A DNA stretch of 25,291 nt. Source: Saccoglossus kowalevskii (lineage: Eukaryota; Hemichordata; Enteropneusta; Harrimaniidae). Both the position numbers and the translations under genes were made by a program. The notes beneath the pieces are model-generated. The model had not been told where the DNA came from and ran no database searches. It saw nothing but the letters and a program-made list of their open reading frames with translations. Where the stretch lies: contig NW_003129870.1 of NCBI RefSeq assembly GCF_000003605.2, positions 99,492 through 124,782 of the forward strand, given 5' to 3'. Shown here piece by piece: positions 18,584 to 25,291 of this stretch; position 1 is the stretch's first letter, and every line of letters begins with the position of its first letter.

Positions 18584-19020
18584 ATTATTACGCCTACTTT
18601 TGCAAAAAACAGCCCAAACTATAACAATTAATTACAATTAACAAGACCTTGAGTTACAGACAACATAAATTGTTATTTAACGTCCTCATTTAATTACAGA
18701 ACCTTAATTAACAGTTAATTACGCGCGGGCAACATATATTTTTTTGTTTGGTTTAACGTTGTGTGTTGCCCGTAATTCGAAGTTCGGTTAACTGTTAAAT
18801 AAAGTTAGAGTTACTAAATTTGGACTTTGAACAAAACAAACAATCCATGTCACCCGTAACTCGAAGTTTGATTAACTGTTAATTAAAGTTCGAGTTACTA
18901 AATGTGGACGTTCAACAAAAACAACAATATATATTGCCCGTAACTCGGACTTCTGTTAGTTGGTAATTGAACATCGAGTTACAATTTGGGCGTGGTTTCG
19001 CAAAAGTGGACGAGGTAATA
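18584..19020. mobile_element. Foldback element with palindromic 84-bp units
   Basis: Two long inverted arms meet near 18745. The outer ends mirror each other: TATTACGCCTACTTTTGC at the left against GCAAAAGTGGACGAGGTAATA at the right, then a TTTGGGC block. The right arm holds three 84-bp repeats; the left arm is an inverted copy of about one and a half units (for example ATTAACTGTTAATTAA and AAATG.GGACGTT on its minus strand). No coding capacity. Confidence 0.7.
18767..18990. repeat. Three 84-bp tandem units, each with a 43-bp palindrome
   Basis: Palindromes lie at 18772-18814, 18856-18898 and 18940-18982, exactly 84 bp apart. Each runs from GTAAYTCG to GAGTTAC around a central T (centred in TTAACTGTTAA in units 1 and 2). 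The middle one pairs at 19 of 21 positions; the outer two at about 15 and 14 of 21. Confidence 0.88.
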
Positions 19021-19898
19021 CTGTGGTCACGTTGCCGTAACCACTGTGAATAAGTACAAGCAATACATCAATTCACGTTTTCTTGCGACGGACGCTTCTG
19101 AGACGTCAAAATTACGTATACGATGAAAGCAATAGACAAAATTGTTTGTCTGTTTAGACGTTCGTCACCTACAACTTATCGTACAATCTTTCAAATCTGA
19201 ATGAATGTTGATATCGGGTGAAGCGCGCGTTGGTGGATCATGCGTGGCTAATTTCTGTGTACTCTGCGCTCAGCGCATGACAGTTCCGCAGCTAAAATGA
19301 GAAGTTATTAAATACGAGTGCCTAAACGTCTATGAAAACGGTAATACATATGAAATCTTGGAAAAAAATATTCTTGGCCCATATTGGAATATAATTAAGT
19401 AATTGCAAGTTCTTTTTACACTCGGTGAATGACATGTTGTCATTAAAGTACATTAAAGTGATATACGTGTATATTATAATTATACTACAGCTTGAATGAA
19501 CTGCCACGTGTTCGGGGTACAATACAGACAAACAGCCTATGGTGGAAAGAATACTCTCGGATCACGTGACAGTCAATGGCGAATCATGTAGCATCTCGCC
19601 GCGAATCATGTTGCTATAATTACACCCTCGAAAACATGAATTATTACAAAAATAGATTGAGAAGTATAAAAAGAATCAGACATTGGGTAATAAATTCACA
19701 ATGATATACGATAAATATTGTAGATGCTTTGTTCGTTAGTTCAACCAGATGTCACCCAGTTTCGTAGTTGCACTGGCACGAACAAAATTTTTATAGCACG
19801 CTTTGTCTGAAATCGACAAGTACCGAGCAACATTCATTGCGAGGAAAGTTGTCGCGATATTTGCATCGATATAAAATGTACCATACACTGCAGCACCT

Positions 19899-20273
19899 CT
19901 AATCCCTGTCGACATTTTTCCCCGGTTGGGCGACCACTACCGCCACATCATCAGGAGTCTGCAGTTCTTGGTTTTCTTGTATTAAGGCGCAGCATCCACA
20001 GAAGATGTGAACTAAATAGTCGTTGCAGCAAGTACCGGCAATCGTCCGCTGTTCCCGAATTTCTCGTCTCACGCCGGACTGACAAACCCACCCTAGAACT
20101 GGAACCAGACAGAGAAGCGAGTGGATCAAGCACGATTTACCGACACCCTCTGCGTTGCGCCCTGCGGTCCAGCACGGCAGGAAAAATGTGAAAATACACA
20201 AGCCGACATCGCCGAAGCATCCAAACAAACCGTTCTTCCACTGTGGTGTGTCGTTATCCACTACTACTGGCAT
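19899..20273 (-). CDS. PLAC8/cornifelin-family cysteine-rich protein, copy 2 (124 aa)
   Basis: An intronless frame with ATG at 20273 and TAG at 19899-19901. The PLAC8 domain covers about residues 12-104: NGLFGCFGDVGLCIFTFFLP, CWTAGRNAEGVGKSCLIHSL, CLVPVLGWVCQSGVRREIRE and CCNDYLVHIFCGCCALIQE. Compared with copy 1 it lacks the cysteines at copy-1 positions 24, 36 and 63 (here Val, Trp, Trp) and gains one in HSLLC, so the two may differ in disulphide or metal-binding pattern. Two hydrophobic stretches (about 24-33 and 48-64) suggest membrane association. Start codons of the two genes are 5,045 bp apart on the same strand. Both flanks are recognisably duplicated. The N- and C-terminal tails are the most diverged parts. 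Confidence 0.93.
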   Translation of the reverse strand: MPVVVDNDTPQWKNGLFGCFGDVGLCIFTFFLPCWTAGRNAEGVGKSCLIHSLLCLVPVLGWVCQSGVRREIREQRTIAGTCCNDYLVHIFCGCCALIQENQELQTPDDVAVVVAQPGKNVDRD

Positions 20274-20437
20274 GATCCTGGATTTTGTTGTTCCGTAGAA
20301 GGAAGAAACACCTTAGTTGAATTAGTGGACTTGAAGCAAATGTCGGAAAATAGCAAGAGTTCGTCAATACACACAGTTCGTCGAATAAAGTCAACGCGCC
20401 AACTGCTGATACTGGGTACTAGCCAGAGATAGTACGG

Positions 20438-20446
20438 TTTTTATAT
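20438..20446 (-). promoter_or_regulatory. TATA box of PLAC8 copy 2
   Basis: ATATAAAAA followed by CCGTAC on the minus strand, about 170 bp before the ATG at 20273 and in register with copy 1. Predicted start near 20410. Confidence 0.7.
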
Positions 20447-20495
20447 GTATTGTTTCATGTTTGTTTTATTCACCATGGAAATCACATCGTTTAGA

Positions 20496-20540
20496 CACTG
20501 TACACAAGCTGGTTAACGAGCTTTTTTGAATGACGTTTAC
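20496..20540 (-). promoter_or_regulatory. Conserved distal promoter block, PLAC8 copy 2
   Basis: Counterpart of 15446-15490: CACTGTACACA, GGTTAACGAG, TGAATGACGTTTA, with a 4-base insertion between the first two. It lies about 50-100 bp upstream of the TATA box. Confidence 0.5.
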
Positions 20541-20545
20541 GTAAA

Positions 20546-21264
20546 TTATTTACTTTGAAGTGATAACCACGGGGCAGGGCGGTAGACTGCTCCGTTCATG
20601 TAGTTAAAATGTTTTTAAGTTTGAAAACGAAAAAAACACACCAGATAAGCTCAGTGCGCTGATGTGCGATGTTGAAATAAGCGTGATTTTTACGCAATAG
20701 CTTCGCCATTTTGTTTCCAGTCTATTTATGACAAACTGACTTGAAACATGATGCTAGGACACTGGTAGGATCATGATTACTTGTTATTAGGTTATTAGGA
20801 TATTTATATAACATGAACACTGCGAATTTTGTAAGGATCTACGATTCGGTTGTGTTGTGTGACTTTGGTGTCTAGGTAAAAATGCGACTGCTCCTGAGCT
20901 GACCTAAATGTTAATTATTCACGTAATCGCATTACGAGAATGTTTACCAAGTAAATATAGCGATCGTGGAATGTGGGAGAACAATATTAGCGTCCAAGTT
21001 ACAAGTCACGGCCCAGGCACATGCCGAAAGCGTCCTCTCCTCTCCTATTATCTTTCACTTCCATCTGGTCATGTCATGGCTCGATCATTCTGGCAATATA
21101 CAGTGACATCAGATTTTGTTCAAATGTAATCGTTATCTCTATTTTAAAATGGGCGTTGTTCGCAACAAGAGATATTCAGCAGACTGAATTCACAATGTTT
21201 CCTTCTAGTGTTGTCAACGAAGTAGTGTTTTTTGCGTCAAATTTGAATCGAGTAGGCTGCATTA
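20546..21264. other. Intergenic; no gene seen
   Basis: Upstream flank of the second PLAC8 gene. The short frames here have no recognisable family features. Confidence 0.5.
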
Positions 21265-21690
21265 TTAAACCAAAAAAAAAAATGTTTTATTGCCCTCAGC
21301 GACCGACAAATATGAAATATCGTGTCGTGGTTTGTTTTTTTTTTTGTTTTTTTAATAGGCCCAAATATTAAAAACTCACCATTTTAAGCAGTAAAAAAGT
21401 GTTTTCTCTAAAAATTAATGAACCCGGCCAGTTGTTTGATCCCAAGGATCCTCGGGGGATAAGTGGCGACTTTGAACCTCGGGTTGACCTGTATTTAATG
21501 AATACAAAAGACTGAAAGAAAAACTTTGATTTTTGAGTTAATATCTTGCATGCGTTTGATTGATTTCCATATACCTCGGCTATTTACGATACCCTTAGTT
21601 TTCACGAGTATAAAAAAAAAAATCCGACCGACCGACCCAATTTTTCAATTTTCCGACTTGAGGGCAGCATAAGTTTTGTTTTGGTCTTAA
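21265..21690. mobile_element. Possible inverted-repeat element
   Basis: Ends mirror each other: TTAAACCAAAA...TGCCCTCAGCGACCGAC at 21265-21308 against the complement of the right end, TTAAGACCAAAA...TGCCCTCAAGTCGG, at about 21650-21690. The arms contain A/T runs that inflate similarity, but the TGCCCTCA block is specific. A CCGACCGACCGACC run lies near 21624. Confidence 0.45.
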
Positions 21691-23938
21691 ACTATCCCAT
21701 GTGATTTATAATGACTTAATCCGTTCAATACGCCTCACATAATCACGTTCTCTTGAAAAAGAACTGCCATTCAGCAGTATACACTTCACACTTCAATATC
21801 ATACATTTTAATAATTCAACACACTCTCGGGCTGTTGATTCTAGTTTGAAAGCGTGACCTGTGACCTGATCAATGTGTGGCGACAATATTACCATGCAGC
21901 TGAATGTACGGCACGTGATATAGCATGTGTGATTATGCAAAATAAGAAATAAATGTTTAATTGTCAACATCGGTAGGGTTATTATTGGGCCTGATTAGCG
22001 GGCGTGGCAATATTATGAATAAATGTGTGCACTTCGCATCAGGGAGGCTCTGCGATGGGACGATCACACCTGTTGATGTCTTCCGTTCAGTGTTTATAGT
22101 TACGTCAAAGTACACAAAAATCGCCCAATTCCTAGCGCAGCGTTACAATTTTGTGTAAACAAACAACGTATTTTACAGGCGTTGTATACTAGTATGTCGC
22201 ATGAGACCCAAGTTCAAAATTATGGCGCGGCATGACGATCGCGGCAGATTTAAGTTGATTGGTGAGATTCTGTGGAAGGGAGGATGGTGGTAAGCTTCTT
22301 CCTTCCGGGATCAACCAACTTAATGATCTCTACGTAGAATAGAGTCTACTTCCCCTTGAAACATGTTTTAAAATCTCCATCGCGGCGGATGCGTGACGTA
22401 AGTAAAATGTACTCTGACATTTATTTTTGTACTTCGATTTTTCTTCATGGTGATGTTGCTGCATTTATCTACTCTTCTTTTTTCAAATGTGTGGGTTTTT
22501 TTTTATGAATATATATTTCTCGCTTTAAAATCTACTGGCATCCAGAGTTTCCAAATGTCAACACAATCTTTCATCATTTAATCAAGTGTGCATATATTAT
22601 GGGTACTGGTTGTACCAGTACCACACCCGGATGACTGACGTCCCGTTATCAACCATTGTGAAGGACGCAGGTGTGCCACCAGCGATAATTGTTAATGAAC
22701 AAACTTTAACGGCCTTCAACTCTATCAACCTACATCGCAGTAACGTGTTAGCACACATGTAATTTTTAACATATGTAATTTGTATACAAGTATATATTTA
22801 ATTAAATCAGATACGCCAGATGTATGCGTTTTATTTAAAATAGCAATTAAGGGGGTCAATCTATACTGGGCTCACGTGATGTGTCCATGACAACTCGTCG
22901 TCAGCATCATACTTTACATTACGATATGTTATCTTAAGCTGAACCACCCACGCCTACTGAGTACAGTTGAACCCGTCGGTTACGCATGAGCAATGCAATA
23001 ACTGCAGTCACCAGTGTCATTCCGAAAACTCATTGATTATGTTCAACAAGCTCGACATCACAAGCAATTGCAAATCCAATGTACTGCTTAATGTGTGTTA
23101 TCACATGACATTATTTAATGTTGGATTTCCTAGCAAATCTCATCGACAATGTGGTTACGTTTCAGTGGGGAAATGTCATGATGCAATCATGCGGTATACG
23201 GTAAATGTGATAAAGAGCTCACTATCAACATCAATCATATAGCAACGCGCTATCTCCAAAAACATACCGAACGAATAAACCATATCTACTCTATATACGT
23301 GTAATGATTATTCCCTCCAAGATGTTGAATCACCATTTCGCTCATATTTCTATAATTTCTGTGTGAGCTGTCGACCGAATTGACATAATTTCCCATTTAC
23401 TACAAGACGTGATCAAAATATGAAAACATTTATGTAGGTTCAATTTTGAAAAAAAAAGTTTAATTTGGCATTTATCCGGAATATTCTAACCATATTTCCC
23501 AAATACAGACCTTGTCGATGTATTTTGTCTGAGTTCGTTTGTTTGAGGGAAGCAGAAAAAATAACAAAAATGCACGCCCTCTATCACTGATTGCATCAAT
23601 ATGACATAGTTGTAGTTTCGACGTTCGCTGGGCAATCCAGTTATGTTAAAAAAATAATGATGGCGGACATTTTAATTACAAAATTTAGAATCAATTTTAA
23701 ATTCAAAATTGTTCAATGCTTGTAAGCTGCTTGGGTGAAAGAAGTCCCGGAGCGGATTTGTCAATATTTGGAGCGTGGCAAACGAACTTTGAACACTTGA
23801 CATAGACTCAAATCTAATCAGCAACAGCTATTGTAGGTGTTTAATAGTTACGATGAGAGATCACTCGTTGCTATCAGTTGCGCCCTCTGGAGTCGAAATT
23901 TGCTTTGGCGTAAGCGACGCCTTTCACATTGTCGTTCC
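21691..23938. other. Intergenic; no gene seen
   Basis: CACGTG sites at 21912-21917 and 22873-22878. A small imperfect inverted repeat lies at about 22250-22320 (TTAAGTTGATTG against CAACCAACTTAA). Open frames in this stretch show no recognised domain. Confidence 0.5.
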
Positions 23939-23943
23939 ATGTA

Positions 23944-24046
23944 CAGTGACGACGGAACCTTGGAGAGGGGCAGGGCTGGTCCTCTCGAAAAAAAAATCCT
24001 ATGGGGTGCAAGGGATAGTGAGCAAAATTTCGTGCCACCGCCTCTG
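23944..24046. mobile_element. Short DNA-transposon derivative, member B (103 bp)
   Basis: Same ends as 17872-18110: begins CAGTGACGACGG and ends CGTGCCACCGCCTCTG. It shares inner blocks CCTCTCGAAA, GGTGAGCAAA-like and AAATTTCGTGCC, with an internal deletion relative to member A. A perfect 5-bp duplication ATGTA flanks it (23939-23943 and 24047-24051). Confidence 0.8.
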
Positions 24047-24051
24047 ATGTA

Positions 24052-25291
24052 CGTCATTTTTGACTTTACAGAAGGTGTATTTTATTCTCCGCGCGAGTTT
24101 CAAGGTAAAAAGGTCTGCAAGCTCTGACTCTGACTATTGGTCATATGATCGAGCGGACATGTCGTGGAGGGACTTCAGTCAATTGAATGTCACGTGACCA
24201 GTCGTCACGTGAGAAAAAGACAATAAACATAATTTCGGCCCAATGAAATTACGAGTATATTGTTACATTAGTTCCATTCCAGATCAGAGAAGTACTACGG
24301 CGTAGCGAGCCTGAGTATGGCGTTTATTTCCAAGAGCATCCGGGGAGTCGTGATGAAATGAACGCGACATCGTGAGGCATCAGATGTCACCTGACCATGG
24401 CGTAGGCGTATATTTTGTTTGTCGGATTACTAGTATTTGAGTTGTCAATATTGTTATCAAGTTAGTCTGTAGAACTCAATTGCCAACACAGTAACGTTAC
24501 CCCCCCCCCGAGATCCACCACCAGCACGTAAATAACAATTTGATAGTTAATGTCATAGCAACAAATAAACAAAAAAAAACAAACAATATAGACACAATCA
24601 CCAGCTTTCGACTAAAGTTCAAAATTCCAAAATGTTATTTTGAACCAATTCCCAATTATTTATTTATTCATATAAATCATCATGATATTTTATCGCCGAC
24701 AAAGTTTAAATGTGGACCTAAAAGAATCCATTTTTTGCTTCTCGAAAAATGTATGGATTTTTAGTTGTTTTAAAGATTGGCGAGTAGAAACTCCGATTTT
24801 TTGGAAAATGGTTCAAACTATTTGGTTTGCTTCAAAATAACAACATTTTTGTAATTGACGTTTATCTGATTTTTCGAATATGTATGCTAACAACGAGAGC
24901 CTACATTCAGTGTGTGAGGCATATAGTTATACCCCTCTCCGACTATACATATATCAAGTGCAGTCTAGAATGAACACAACCCATGAAATTACTAAAATAC
25001 AAGCCTCATTTTGCAATATAAAAATTACCAGTATCTATGTGTAGTTGTTATGTCGTAGATAAAACCATAATAAAACTAAACATGTTTTAGATGATCGATG
25101 AATGCGAATATACGCAAGTTGCTGGGCAGTAATTTACAAACAAAACACATGATGGCATATCACTCATTCAAAGTGTGACATGGGCGTATAACGTGGCTGC
25201 TATGCAGCACAGTTTGTTTGATTGATGTTGCTAGGATACAATGGATGACCAATTCGTATGAAAAGGCATGGCTCCGCGTCGTACTCGGTAC
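24052..25291. other. Right flank; no gene seen
   Basis: Contains two CACGTG motifs 15 bp apart at 24191-24196 and 24206-24211, and a C10 run near 24500. AT-rich, with no convincing exon. Confidence 0.5.

Larger units (their letters stand above)
14580..20545 (-). repeat. Tandem segmental duplication carrying the two PLAC8 genes
   Basis: Similarity between the two loci continues past the coding regions. On the 3' side, GAAAACATGAATTRTTA is shared (about 14620 and 19628). On the 5' side, GTTCGT.AATACACACAG, CCAACTG.TGAT, TACGGTT and the distal block are shared (15310-15490 and 20355-20545). So at least about 900 bp duplicated as DNA. The 4 kb between the copies is not duplicated. Confidence 0.7.

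Noticed and set aside
20121-20432. Plus-strand ORF over PLAC8 copy 2
   Set aside because: Antisense of a well-supported PLAC8 coding region and its promoter; no domain of its own.
22222-22289. Possible plus-strand first coding exon (good start context, GTAAGC donor)
   Set aside because: It lies within a small inverted repeat and only 22 codons are present, with no downstream exon visible in frame.
22967-23242. 91-aa plus-strand ORF with several Cys and His
   Set aside because: Residues are not regularly spaced and no finger or knottin pattern is present; it is compatible with chance.

Overview
The window looks like animal nuclear DNA, most likely from a marine invertebrate (mollusc, hemichordate or cephalochordate; the sequence does not decide which). 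The reasons are AT-rich sequence, a seven-exon gene with GT-AG introns, TATA-box promoters, many short inverted-repeat elements, a LINE tail with an AAGT tail, long minisatellites and a 648-base assembly gap. There are no bacterial operons and no CRISPR array.

Layout. Bases 1-858 are an 18-bp minisatellite that stays open as a hexapeptide repeat. Bases 2442-12082 on the minus strand hold one multi-exon gene. I spliced it by hand into a 385-residue, roughly ten-pass membrane protein of the SLC35F3/SLC35F4 branch of the drug/metabolite transporter superfamily (human SLC35F3 is linked to thiamine transport). All seven exons join in phase with canonical splice sites. Most of its large introns carry mobile-element debris: a TTAA-flanked inverted-repeat element (intron 6), a LINE 3' end (intron 5), two MITE-like elements (intron 3), and a Helentron/pearl-like element with a GT microsatellite, a tandem core and the assembly gap (intron 1).

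Bases 12.1-25.3 kb are mostly non-coding, except for two intronless, minus-strand, cysteine-rich genes of the PLAC8/cornifelin family at 14842-15228 and 19899-20273. They share 75% identity over a 96-residue core. They are tandem duplicates, and their promoters (TATA box plus a distal block) and 3' flanks were duplicated with them. Between and around them lie MITEs, a foldback element built from 84-bp units that each contain a 43-bp palindrome, two members of a short transposon family with 5-bp target duplications, and an excess of CACGTG motifs.

I see no functional link between the transporter and the PLAC8 pair. No wholly new system is evident. The most unusual items are the palindromic foldback element, the conserved promoter block of the PLAC8 pair, and the rolling-circle-type element inside the transporter intron.
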